In this document: positions 13,301 through 24,880 of the stretch, in pieces
How positions within the stretch are numbered: the stretch's first letter is position 1
Layout: every line of letters begins with the position of its first letter
Assembly (NCBI RefSeq): GCF_040954835.1
Contig: NC_090711.1
Span: 6,765,501 to 6,829,500 of the forward strand
Source of the DNA: Lepisosteus oculatus
Lineage: Eukaryota > Chordata > Actinopteri > Semionotiformes > Lepisosteidae
DNA: 64,000 bases
Direction of reading: 5' to 3'
Translations under genes and position numbers: made by a program
Notes under the pieces: model-generated
Databases searched by the model: none
Told to the model about the DNA's origin: nothing
What the model saw: the letters and a program-made list of their open reading frames with translations, nothing else

Positions 13301-15351
13301 TGATGGGGAAGGGCTAGTGGAGAGTGCTTATGGACTGATCCCATCCGCTCTGACTCCATCGTGCTCTGCGCTGCTGTCCCTCTGAGGGTTAAAAGTGCTC
13401 AGATTAAATCTACCATGACCTTTCCGTCGGCAGAACGAGTGTGTTTTGGACGCAGTGGACTGGGATTACAGAGTAGTAAAATGGCGGTGACCTAGATTTT
13501 ACCAGGAAGCAGCCACAAGGCAGTTTTAAAAGGCCCTCTGTCAGGACATTGAGAACCTTGAGCGTTTGTTTTCAGGGGTGCTTTTAAGTTAAGCTTTTTT
13601 TTTTGGAGGGGGGGGGGAGGTAGGAGCAAAGGCCTTTGTATATCCATTTGCAGGAAAATTTCTTCTTAGCATACTCCATGAGATTGTTTATAAACCGCTT
13701 GGGAAGAATTCTGTTCTGTCCTGTGGGTTTAGCTTTGACAGGGTGAGACAGTAGCTGCTGCTCTCTCATTTCTGCAGGGGGAGTCCAATACAAGGTACAA
13801 AAAAAATGAACAAAATGTCAGCGAAAGAGGGAGGCTTACGTTTTCACACTGAAACCCTTGCGGTTCCTGCAAATAAAACTGAAGGAAAAGGCAGTGGCTT
13901 TTTAAGTAAGTTACTACAGCTGAAAACAAGAGCCTTGTGGTCACACCTTCACAGCACTGTTCACAGACTATTCGGCCTAGAAGGTTTATAAGTAGAGGAC
14001 AGACTGTAGAGAGCTCCCTTCCTCTCTCTTGGCTAGTCAACAGGCGCACTGATAGCAGAGAGGTTGAGAGATTTTGAAACCGAGGAAACTGTTCTGTGGT
14101 TAATAAGTGAGCTGCTAGATAGATGGGTACCCAGCTGAGGTTTGAGATTGAAAGGCTTGAGCTAGGAGGTAGACAGGGAAGTGAAGTGGGGAGGGGGGGC
14201 TGTACATGTGTGTAGAGAAATAGAAAACCACCTGATAAAAGCAGGCTCAGCTGGTGATAGGTGTCCTAACCATAGGCCGTACACAGCCAGTAGAAATGTC
14301 CAAACAGCACTGTTTTATTTCTAACAGTATAAATCAGTTCCTGCTTGTCTTGTGCTTGTGTCAGAAATTTCAATTAAGGATTCAAGTAAGGATTATAGTA
14401 GTCACTTCTAAGACAAATTAGTTATAGATTAGTTATTAGTTAGTACATACATAACTATAAGTTATTAGTTATAGTTATGTACACACACACACAATGCATG
14501 ATAATGCATCCAGCTGACTGTGGTATAGTTGGCCATTGCAAAATATCTTGTACAAAAGCTACATTTTGATTTATTGTAGCACTTTATGCAGAAGCCGAGT
14601 TATGCATGTAAGGTAAATGCAGATATGTACATATGTTAATTACATATGCATTCAGAAATGTATTCAGAAAGTGTTTTTGTTATACTATCAGTTACACTAT
14701 ATCAGTGAGCAGGGTCTTCCATGTGTTTTAGGGCCATTGGCAGTCTATGTTACTGTTGTATAAATATTGGTAAATTATAATTGCAAGATAAAGTAGTATT
14801 TATTCTGTCAGTTTATTATTGATCTAAAAAAATGGACACTCTAAATGTCCTTTAAAAGCTTACGATGAGCAGTGTTTTCAAAGTTTGTATATTTGATAGT
14901 GTTGGACAGTCCCTTTAAGGAAGGTCTGGCCTTTCTAGTGGCTCACTGTAGCACGAGCCCTTCATGCAGTAAGGGCTGAGGGCCCAGTGACGACTGTTCC
15001 TTACAGACGGGCAAAATGCCCTTATGGGTTAAGGGACTGGTTGAAATTCTGCAACAGGGAGGCTAACAATTCTGAAACATTCGAGAAGCAAAACATATCA
15101 TGATGTAAACAGTTGACAGGATATTCCATTCTATCTAAAGCATCTATGGTTTTATGCAAAATGCAGCCCATTATGACATTTTTTGGTGGTACTGCAATTA
15201 CTTGTGGGAGTTGACATTTTGTTTTTCCTTCACTACAATTTAGATTGAATTTTGCACCAAAAAAATACAAAAGTTGTTTGTTATCAGAGGAACCTCAAAT
15301 TCAGGCTTTTGTGTTTTGTTAATTGCTTTTAATTCTTCCTCTCTTCCACAG
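7341..15351 (+). other. zhx3: presumed 5' intron of zhx3
   Basis: Eight kilobases without recognisable coding sequence. It contains one tRNA-type SINE copy (12406-12720), a G-run (about 13605-13620), and short palindromic AT-rich and CA microsatellite DNA near 14430-14500. It ends in a good polypyrimidine tract and acceptor (TTCTTCCTCTCTTCCACAG) before 15352. Additional alternative 5' exons could hide here. Confidence 0.4.
12406..12720 (+). repeat. diverged tRNA-type fish SINE
   Basis: The head carries GGTGCACGGTG...GCAGCACTGTAGCCTCACAG and a B-box-like GGTTCGATTC. It is followed by TGTGTGGAGTTTGCACGTTCTC, the hallmark body sequence of a very common fish SINE. The tail has TCCTATCCAGAGTGGGAGTA and ACCCGAGTGGATTACTGAA. 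It is considerably diverged from the usual consensus and shares the head and TGTGTGGAGTTTGC block with the copy at 26283-26590. Confidence 0.5.
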
Positions 15352-18300
15352 GTAGCTTTTCACTCATACCTGCTTCTCCAGTTCACTTACAGTGTGAAGA
15401 CATTCCCGAAGGTCATGAGCCTGCACTGTCCCCATTTCATGGCTCGTCGAAGGCACTGAGACACTTCCTTAGGCACAGAACTAGTTCAGTCGTCACTGAG
15501 CTGTCCTTTTGTCTTTTGGAGCCATGGCTAGCAAGAGGAAGTCAACCATACCATGCATGATACCAGTCAAAAGCATGCACATTCAGGAGGACTTGGAGCA
15601 AGAAGGAGGAACTCCAGATAGCCCACCTAGCATAGACCTCTTCCCTCCCAGCGAAGAAGCTGGGCCCGATCCCATGGAACCGTGCGAGCCTACCAGAACT
15701 GAGGTAGGACATGCGCAGAGGTGTGGAGGCCCATACACCTGCCAACCCTGTGACTTTGAGTCTCAGGACCTCAACCTCTTTCTGGATCACATGAACAGCA
15801 GTCACCCCAACTTTCGGGCTGAGCCCAGCTTTTGCTGCCTGGAATGCGGAGTGTCTACCAAGAACTATGAAGGCCTGGCATTGCACAATGCCCGGGCACA
15901 CCCAAGTGCCGCCCCCGGGGGCAGCTCAACAGGTGTAACTTTGCAGGTGAGCAAGAAAGACAGGAAGACAACTGTAGAGCAGACTGTGGTTGCTGGTGAA
16001 GCGGGCCCTGAGGGGGCCAAAGAGTCCGAGATCTCCATCACCAAGACACCCATTATGAAGATGCTGAAAGGTAAGTCGGAGCCAAAGAGGATTGTTGTGT
16101 CCCATTCAGTAGAGGAGCCCGACACAGGCTGCAGCAAAGAGCCCGAGAAAAGGGAGACCCCCACAGTGACAGCAATGGCTACAATTGTCCACAATGGACC
16201 ACCCAGCAAAGTTACCCTCCCTTCTGCAATACAAATCGTGAATGGTTCAAATGCACTGCCAGTTTTGAAGACTGCCATCACACAAGTGGTATCTGTGGTG
16301 CAGAATCGAAGCCTACAACAGCCAGCTCCCATTTCACTGTCCTCAACTAGCTCCAAAAATCTCCCCAAGGTCATGATTCCTCTGAGCAGCATCCCGGCTT
16401 ATAATGCAGCAATGGACACCAACAGCTACCTCAAGTCCTCGTTTAGTAAGTTCCCCTACCCCACCAAGGCAGAACTCTGCTACCTAACTGTGGTCACGAA
16501 GTACCCCGAAGAACAGATCAAAATTTGGTTCACGGCTCAGCGGCTGAAGCAGGGCATCAGCTGGTCACCGGAAGAAATCGAGGATGCCCGCCGGAAGATG
16601 TTCAATACAATCATTCAGACAGCCCCGCCACACCACAGTTCTCACCCGCACACCATCACCGTCTTGCCTGCTCCGTTAGGCTCTAATGGCATGCCTCATA
16701 TTATTCAAGGGAGCTTAGTAGGGCAAGGAGGGGTCATAGTCACTCAGCCCATGATGGCTAATGGCATCCAGGTGAGCAGTGCCCCTATGGCTCTGGCGGT
16801 CACCCCAAAGCCTCAGATGGCAGCCAAGCCTCAGCTGCAAGCCAGGCCCAGCACTGCTCTTGTGGCTGACAAAGGGGCCAGCACCATAGTAAGCATCGGT
16901 GGAAGCAGCAGCAGTAGCGTCATCATAAGCAGCATCAGCAATAGCAACAAAATTCATAGCACCAGTACCAGCAGCAGTAACAGCATAAACGGCAACAACA
17001 GCAGCAGCGTCAACAACAGCAGCAGCAGCAGCAGTAGTAGCAGCAGCAGCACTAAAGTGGTGGATACTGCGCCAACCATTGCTAACATCACCCACAGCAC
17101 TCGCACTCTCCCCAGTAGTATACTGGACCCCAGCTTCTACAAGAACAAGAAGTCACAAGAGCAACTCACTGCCCTTAAGCAGAGCTTTCTACGCAGCCAG
17201 TTCCCCGAGCAGGAGGAAGTGGAGAGACTGACCAAAATCACAGGGCTGACCATCCGGGAGGTGCGCAAGTGGTTCAGCGACCGGCGTTACCATTACCGTA
17301 ACCTGAAGGGCACCCGCTCCTCTGCAGGGGGGCTCTTTAGCGGGAACTCTGTCCTGGATCTTGCAGATAGTCCCTCTTCTGTGGGGAGCCCGACATCCCC
17401 ACAACATCAGCACACCCCTCAACAGCCACAACAGCAGGCAACGCCAAGCACTCCTTCTCGGCGATCATCGTGGCACCAGACCCCCGATTTCACCGCCATC
17501 CGTTACAAGGAAAGAGATCCACAGCAGGTGCGAGCCTTGGAAGCCAGCTTTACCCAGAACCCCCTGCCGTCTCCAGAGGAGGTGGACCGCCTACGGGCCG
17601 AGACAAAGATGACCCGCCGCGAGATCGATGGCTGGTTCTCAGAGCGGAGAAAGAAAGTGGCTGCGGAAAAGAAAAAAGAGGAGGAGGAAGAGGAGGAGGG
17701 GGGAGAAGAGGAAAAGGAAGAGCCCTCACGAGGAAAGGGTGTTCAGAAGCGGGGGAAGGAGGAAAAACAGAAGGAGGTGTCCGCCTCCGAACCCAAGGTG
17801 AACCCCATTAAGATCAACCTCAAGATGCTGAAGGTGACCGAGTCCAATGGCAAGCCTGATGCAGAGGCTAGCTCTCCAGCGCTGACAGAGAGCCCCAGAA
17901 CGCTTCCTTCTGTATCTCCGCGCAGTAAGAAGACACCCGAGCAGCTCCACTTGCTCAAACAGCTTTTTGCCCGTACTCAGTGGCCCAGCAACACGCAGTA
18001 TGAGGACGTGGCCACCCAGACGGGGCTCCCGCGGCCTGAGGTGGTGCGCTGGTTCGGGGACAGCCGCTACGTCTGCAAGAACGGGCAGCTGAAGTGGCTG
18101 GAAAGCTACCAGCGCATGGTGGAGGAGGAAGGCAAGGAGGACACAAAGGTGTTGGCGGACTACTTGGCCAGTCACAAGAAACTGGAGGAGGAGCACGTCA
18201 AAGGGCTGGCGGATTCCAGCGGCCTGAGCGAGGAGCAGGTACGGCAGTGGTTTGTCAAACATTTGCTCCTGCTCATGGGACCACTGGAAGACAAAGTAGT

Positions 18301-18434
18301 AGAGACGGGCAGTGAAGAGGGGGCCCAGGACCAAGAGGTAAAAGAGGAACTGTCCAAAACAAGCCTGAGCTGCGAGGTGGAAACAACACAAGCACATGAA
18401 TTGCAGTCTTCAAAGCCCAAGGAGCATACATTAG
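15352..18434 (+). CDS. zhx3: zhx3 main coding exon (5' UTR end plus residues 1-970)
   Basis: The exon opens after the acceptor CCACAG|GTAGC and carries about 170 nt of 5' UTR. The ATG at 15524-15526 lies in a strong context (GGAGCCATGGCT). A TTG-initiated extension five codons upstream is not a credible start. The protein opens MASKRKST.PCMIPVK, the N-terminus shared by ZHX proteins. The exon stays open to the donor ATTAG|GTGAGA at 18434/18435. Read-through past the donor would add a short tail with no resemblance to ZHX proteins, so splicing is preferred. Confidence 0.9.
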
Positions 18435-19613
18435 GTGAGACATGGAAGGAATTCTTGTGTGTATTACTTTATGTGTATTTCAAGGCAGTTAGTATGAACA
18501 ATATAAAATGGTATTTCAATATTTAGGACAAATCTTAATGGTGCTGTATTGCATTTTAAAACTTGACGTTTTGGAACATCGTGTAGACCTGCTTGCCTCT
18601 ATAACTCTATAACAATATTGTATTTTTTGTTGTGTTAATTTTGTACAAAATATAACTCACAGTACAAGAACCCCTTTCATTCCAATATAAGGAAATAAGG
18701 ACATTTTCATTATTCCCCACAAATAAAGCAGTACATTTTCTACCGACAATCTTAAAAAAACATACCTGCGATTCAAAATTGCTTTTGCAACCTTTTAGCG
18801 GTGGTGAAGTTCCTATAAACCACGTGAAACAAGGGCATTTAATGACTGAAACAATTAGAAAATGTTTTAGTTTATGGTCTTGGGGAAAGAAGACAAATCT
18901 GCAGTGAAACAAATACTGTTTTTCAGATATTTAATAACTATCATTGTAAGACAACATACTCTTCATAGCCCTCAAATCATCTTAGACCTGGAGTCTTTGG
19001 CGAAGTAGTGGGGAATAATGTTTAAGAAAATGTTTACAGCTTCATGTCAATTCAAAGAACACTCTCACGTGGAAATAAGAAGAAAATAAGTGGGGAAACA
19101 GCTGTCTGGCTGGTCTTGGAAGCTGGAGGGTAGCCAGTAAATCAGTTTTAGTTGTGTTTGTTCTGGGAGTGAATAAGAGCTCAGGAACCACATGAAGGAG
19201 GAAACAGAAAGAGGTGTGTGGCTTGTCTAGACAGGCAAGCTGAAGTGCCATGTACATTTTTAAAAAATAAACCCAACATAATTCCTGATTGAAAACATAA
19301 CTAAAATATTCAAATATTCTTCATTATATATGAGAGATGGGTTACTCCAGGGGTGGCCCTTTAGCTGGGATTGTGATTAAGAGCTTTTTGGTGGATAAAA
19401 AGTCCCGTCTTCTTTTTTTTATGCTCTTAAGTTAATTCAGAGAAGCCTGTAAAACCCTGGTCCCAGGCCTAGAGTTCCTCTCCCAGAGCTGGCTGCCTAT
19501 GGAGGGAGGGAGGAGGGAAGGAGGTTGGCGTTAGCAGGCCTTACATTTACCTGTTGTGCCCCTGTGTTTCAGAAGCAGAAAGCGAAGGCCCTGTGTGCCA
19601 GAGTGGGCAGTGA
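15524..19613 (+). CDS. zhx3: Zinc fingers and homeoboxes protein 3 (ZHX3)
   Basis: CDS = 15524-18434 joined to 19573-19613, 2952 nt, 983 aa (human 956). ZHX proteins are nuclear, dimerise with one another and with NF-YA, and mainly repress transcription. Visible domains: two C2H2 fingers (C73/C76/H89/H94 and C105/C108/H121/H126) and five homeodomains at about 297-357, 540-597, 660-720, 802-860 and 873-930. Their third helices read KIWFTAQRLKQG, RKWFSDRRYHYR, DGWFSERRKKV, VRWFGDSRY and RQWFVKH. Blocks such as FPYPTKAELCYLTVVTKYPEEQ and SWHQTPDFT match ZHX3 rather than ZHX1 or ZHX2. Unusual features are a long Ser/Asn tract between homeodomains 1 and 2 and a poly-Glu run after homeodomain 3. 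The gene is convergent with plcg1, as in mammals. Identity is firm; function is inferred from mammalian orthologues. Confidence 0.95.
16895..17055 (+). repeat. zhx3: AGC/AGT/AAC trinucleotide tract coding Ser/Asn run in ZHX3
   Basis: An in-frame imperfect trinucleotide repeat encodes a low-complexity Ser-rich, Asn-containing segment at about residues 458-510, ending in an uninterrupted run of about a dozen Ser codons. It lies in the linker between homeodomains 1 and 2, where the human protein has only a short ordinary linker. Mixed AGC and AGT codons suggest the tract is not a very recent pure expansion. Confidence 0.8.
19573..19613 (+). CDS. zhx3: zhx3 terminal coding exon (13 codons plus stop)
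   Basis: The acceptor CCTGTGTTTCAG|AAGCAG sits at 19572/19573. Joined in phase 1 to 18434 it reads EAESEGPVCQSGQ and stops at 19611-19613. The acidic, Gln-Gly-containing ending resembles known ZHX C-termini (ZHX2 ends in a similar acidic stretch with AGQA). This frame agreement supports the splice over read-through. No other short exon with matching phase was looked for exhaustively. Confidence 0.7.
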
Positions 19614-20037
19614 GACGGGCTCTGCAGATGGATGCTTTTGGGAGTTTGTTTCATGACCTCGGACGGGACTGGGCCGCAGCGAGGCACTGCCAGGGTCCCA
19701 GCAGGGACGGGTTTCCTCAGCCCACAGGGGAACGGGGCCGAGAGGACTCCCGTCGGCATGCGAGGGAAGGACAAGTCGCGGGTCTGATAAAAGAACGCTC
19801 AGACAGGACAGAACTGCGGCTGGCGATGAGGGATTGTCGAAAAGCCAATTGGGTAGGAGTGATGTGGACAATTTTAAAATGTCCCAGGCACATCTGGGAG
19901 GATTTTATTCTATTTGTGTCATTTCACAAGCCGTACTTCAGCACAACTTCAAAATTACTCTCCGTTAATTCGACAGTTTTTAACTTTCCGTTGTTCAATA
20001 TAAAGACTGTATAAGATTTCAAACGAACTTTTATCAG

Positions 20038-20101
20038 AATAAAATACATACCAAGGGCTGCTGCATTGTCTATTTATAATTCTTTTCCCTTGTAGAATAA
20101 A
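20038..20101 (+). terminator. zhx3: candidate zhx3 poly(A) signals
   Basis: Two AATAAA hexamers occur on the plus strand at 20038-20043 and 20096-20101, about 430-490 nt past the stop codon. Either could end the transcript. Further AATAAA-like hexamers lie beyond, so a longer 3' UTR is possible. Confidence 0.4.
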
Positions 20102-23100
20102 TGGAACATTCACATGAATTGAGATTGTTTTCCCCCGTGTAACAGTCTCCATTTCTTTTACCAACTGTAGCTCTTAAAACCGCATGTCTGGTTTTCAGCA
20201 AAGAAATGTTAAAAGGGTGTGTACTGTACTGTATTTTAAATGGATAATTAAAATAGTGCATGGATTCTGAGCTGTCTGACTTTTAGGGGAAAAGAAAAAA
20301 ACGTGTTATTAAATCATCTAGTTTTAGGAAGTTTATCTATTGGATTAACTAACTGTATTTCTGACTGTAAAATAAAAATCATGTTGAGAACTAGGCTTTA
20401 AAATTCCTCTGCTCAGCTCTTCTTCCAGCCCCGCTAGTTAATACAGAAAACAGGCAAGAGTGCTGAAATGGCTGAATAAGTAGTTTAATTCTCAGGCAGA
20501 GTATGTTTAATATGAAAGGCAAAATTAAATTTACATATTTTCATAGCTTAGGCACGTTACAGAAAGGCTTCATTTGTAAATAGAACAGTAAGAAATAATA
20601 AAAAAGACATTCAACAAGAGTCTCACAATATATATACGGAGGCACATTGAAGCGAAAACAGATCAGCGGCAGCAGCTGTTGGGAGTTGCCAACTATAGCA
20701 ACAGTACCCCCGTTTCAGTCCACAGGCACAGACTCATACCAGCGACTCACATAACACAGCCAGAGAAGGACCTCCGTTACAGGACGTCTGCTCCACTACT
20801 TGTCCCAGTGCTTCCTCTGTTCAGCAACGGAGAGGCCAGCTCTGTAAGGCATAGCGTTTCTGTCTTTTTAAAGACACTCCATTGTCTCAAGTGAAAACAC
20901 AAGGGGGGGAATGTCAGTCTGGCCAAGAGATACAGTGGTGACAGTTCAGTCGGCGAAATGACTGGAGGAAGGCTTGAAAACAAACAGGTAGAGGTTTCTC
21001 ACAATGTGGCGCGAGTACTCTTTGGGTTACCCGCCAAACATATTTCTCACGCCAATTCAGCAACACAACCTGCAGTTAATTTAGAACTCCGTCAAAGTCA
21101 GTGACAGCAGCATCTGAAACAGGGATATTGTTGCAAGACAGAACTTGGACATGCATTCCATCAATACTTGACCAACGGCAACACTGCATCAGTAATCTCT
21201 GCAGAGTGAAATGAAAGTTTTTGGCAGCATAATTATTACACTTGTCCCAGCTATATTAAGAAACACTGCTTCCAGGTAAAATTAAATAAAAAAATGGCAT
21301 AACTGCTCATTTACATCTGCCTTCAATCTTCAACTGATTTAATCTCCTGCACTAGAGTCAAAACTAGCACCTGTCTGAGAAAGGTTGCATAAAATGGGAA
21401 CTCCAAGCACCTCTTCAGTTTCTTAAAATTGGATTGAGTGGATTACAATATCTAAGCAAGTATATTTATTCACATGCTTTCTTTGAGGTTTTAGACCTTC
21501 AGTTAAGTCCAAGAAATCAGGTTTCCAATTGGCTAAAGCTGTGATAGGGTGACATCTGCTGATAGCATATTGTTACTGCGACTAACAAGCTTTTTATTGT
21601 CAAAGTTTGTGTTTACAGTTACCCATCAACTACAGCAGTAGTGGGCTATTTATGATATTGTGTGGTAGTATTAAAATTCCCATTACAACATTTTTTCTAT
21701 CAACATTTAATGCTAATGTTGGTCCCCTTGTTAAAATAACACCAAAAAAAACTTTGAGAACACTGGTCTTTCTCTTTAAAGAATACTCTGAAATTTGGTC
21801 CTCCTATACTGTATATTACTTCATTTGTTGGTCAAGATTTTAAAAAAAGGAAAAACTGGAAAAAAAATACTTTAGGTTCTGAACAAGTCTACCCTTTATC
21901 AGAATTAATGGTTTCTGAGAACATACTGACCAATTCCTGCAGTGCATGTAATCTAAAAAAAGACACAGAACAGTAAAAATCATACGGCAAAAACAATATG
22001 GACTTAAAAAACAAAACTTGACAACCGTCAAGGCACATTTTGTACTAGCAAAGGATGAAATGTCATGATAAAACCTTTTCCTTTTAAAATCTACTATACT
22101 CTTGAACACAGTTAAAAGTCTTCCTACCCAAACACTTAACTACAGTCAAAACCAGGTGGTGACAAAATTCCTTTTTCTTTGCCGGAACACTGCAACAACA
22201 CAGAGTCATGGTCTGTGGTATGCTACAAAATGATAAACAGGTTTTTAATTCAGGAAAAATTGCTTGAAACAGCAGCACACTGTTCAGCCACGTTTTGCAT
22301 CCATGTCAATATTCCCTCTAAGACAACAGTTACCGTACCAAGGAGTTTTGCAAAGACTTTTGCAGTACAGTGTAGGCTTAGCCATTTAGTCTCTCCCTGC
22401 TAAAATTGAAAACAGCTTCATGGGGACTGGAACTTTTAAACTTTCAGGGTGATGCTGATGGGGAAAAATAAAATCTTAAGTACTGTGTAATTCAAACGCT
22501 GGAACCTGAACAGAGCATCTGAGTGCTGCAAACCACTGTCACTGCTTCGAGGGACAGGAAACAGCGCTGGCTTCTAAAACACCTCTTCGTTTGTGGTTTT
22601 TCACCACATTATAGCATTCCCACCAAATGAACTCTCTCACACTTCTTTGGGATCACTCTGATGGGGGTTCCAACGACACCTTCAACACCTTCTTCGACTC
22701 GGTTGCAGGACAGCGTGGTCAGCGCCACGCAGCCATTTAAAACATCTCTGGCCTTTTGAGAACATTAACAAACTGACCACTTTTCATCATGGGCCAATCA
22801 ACCAGTGCTTTTCCTTGCTGCTTGATCTAAATGAAGAAACCACGCTTGTGTTCCTTTAGTGGGTGGGGTGTTTTTATGACTGGCCCCTGCCGATTATTCT
22901 ACATGTAGAGTACATGCTCTCAATTTTTGTATCAATGCGAGTTCGTGAAGCAAGATAAGCCATTTTAAGATTTTTTGCTTAATGTTTTGATTTAGAAGGC
23001 TGTCTTGGGAAACTCCAGCAAGAGGCCCGAGTTGAAGGACTGCTGGGTCTGAAGCCAATATTTATCTCATCTCATAAACCGAAAAAAACACTGTAAAAGA

Positions 23101-23680
23101 AGCAAAAATGTTGTACACCGAAATTATATGACAATAAATATCCACTTTGCAGTGGCACATGAAAGTAGTTTACCTGGATGCCTGTTTTTCACCTGGAAAG
23201 TGAAAATCAGGAGGAAGTGGAATCAACACTCTGGGGGAAAATTTAAAAAAAAGTAATACAATGATATTTGTTAAACTAAAAAATGAATTTCAGCTCTTTG
23301 AGAGCAGAAAAGGAGCTGCTGGATCCAAGTGGGAAGCAGCTAACTTGAATAAATATATGTGAGAAACAAATGAAAACTATATAAACAGTTTAAAACAGAT
23401 GTCGGCACGACTTGGTATTTCCAAATCAGACTCCTCCTCTTCGTTTGCACATAAAAGCTCATTTAAAACAAGACAGAGGCGATACTTCAATTCTTCTTTT
23501 TCCAGAACTGATGGCTTCCCCCCCCCATTCAAGAACAGTTCTGGGAGGCCGAGGACAGAGAGAAGAGGAAGAGCTGCCTGAAATGTAGGCCAAAGCGGTA
23601 ACGTTTCCATAGAAACCAGTTTTCACAGCAGTCAGTGACATCATCAGTACTGGAGGCACTTGAAACAGGCCCCGCTTCAT
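20102..23680 (-). other. plcg1: convergent 3' UTR / spacer zone, mostly plcg1 3' UTR
   Basis: No coding sequence. plcg1 stops at 23681 and its transcript continues leftward. TTTATT (AATAAA on the minus strand) occurs at 21593-21598 and 21465-21470 and would give a 3' UTR of about 2.1-2.2 kb. The rest is either spacer or a longer UTR that approaches or overlaps the end of zhx3. Confidence 0.45.
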
Positions 23681-24880
23681 CTACAAACGATTCTCTCCAC
23701 CCACCCTGGTCCTGCGCATTAACCTGTAAAGCCCAAAACCAAAAGTTATTACATTACAGAATGTTTCATTTCATACCCCCAAAGATTGAAAAAAAAACAA
23801 AAAACAAATGTGCTAGGCAATGGCATAATTCACCTGACACCACGCAAATAATATTACTGATGTAGGATAAGTCAGCTTTAACAGGAGTGTCAGGTGCATT
23901 TACACTCTGCTGACACAAAGCGTAAGGAAAAAAACAGCTCACTGCTCTTGAAGCATCTCCTGTTGGAATATGCGACGACGGGATTGCACACTACAGCGAC
24001 TACCTGTGGCTGCTGAGCAGCACGCAGGGTCTCAAGCACGAGCAGGGTTGGCTACTGCATCCTGATGCAGACGGACAGTCCCACCTCTTTTCTCTGGGGT
24101 CGGCGTGGTCCAGGAGCTGCTCCTGGGACAGTCGGAAGTCGTCCAGGGGGGTCTGGTAACGCGACTCGAAGGAGCCCTCGCGCCCCCGGTAGGCCAGCGT
24201 CTGGCCGGGAGAGGCGTCGCCCAGCCTGTCCCGCATGGTGTGGGCGGCCGCGGCAGCGCCCAGGAAGGGGCTCAGCTCCCCATTCTCGTGCTAGAGAGGA
24301 AGAAGCAGGGCCATCACTTCCTTGACAGGCGCTTGCTGACTGATCATTCAACGGGACCGTTCTCCATAGTCGGACCTTGTGGCCGTCTCGGGGCTCTGCC
24401 ACTTGTCTGGAACCCAGGATTTGCGCCATAGCTATTTTACAACCAGGCCAAGGGTCTCCAGCCCTGGTCCTGGAGGGCATCAGTCCAGCAGATTTACTAA
24501 GAGGACCCGACATCAATTTTTAAAAGCCTGCAACTATTTAATACGTGGTGTTCAATGAAGTAATTCAGAGATCATTTGGAACAAGAAATCAGAATCAGCC
24601 CTCAGGGACCAGCTTTCCCCTTGGAATTAATTGATCAACTGCTTAAACAAGTGCTCCTCATCTTTAATCAACACGTGATTTCGGGTCACCTGTATGAATA
24701 CGTGGAAACCCCCGAGCTAGGCTATAAACACTAGCTGCCACCTTCACATGCAGCCCTGCACACTGAAATACAGTCAAAGACCAGTGCTTACCCTGCCGCT
24801 GAAGATGTCTATGTGGACCAGCAGAGCTGCCAGCTCCAAGTCCTCATTGTAGCTGTTCTTCAGAGGGACTGACCGGTAAC
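23681..24880 (-). CDS. plcg1: plcg1 exons 30-32: end of C2 and C-terminal tail
   Basis: Exon 30 (24792-24880) gives [20 protein letters not shown], finishing the C2 domain. Exon 31 (24085-24290) is strikingly GC-rich and codes the variable tail (ENGELSPF, an Ala run, then [20 protein letters not shown] containing Y1257). Exon 32 (23681-23723) has only 13 codons and the stop and ends [11 protein letters not shown], matching human RRTRVNGDNRL. Reading through the exon 31 donor would give an unrelated Cys-rich tail, so the small last exon is clearly the real end. Confidence 0.93.

Noticed and set aside
15542-18397. Long minus-strand frames within zhx3
   Set aside because: Antisense shadows of the conserved zhx3 coding exon; frames follow codon bias of the sense strand.
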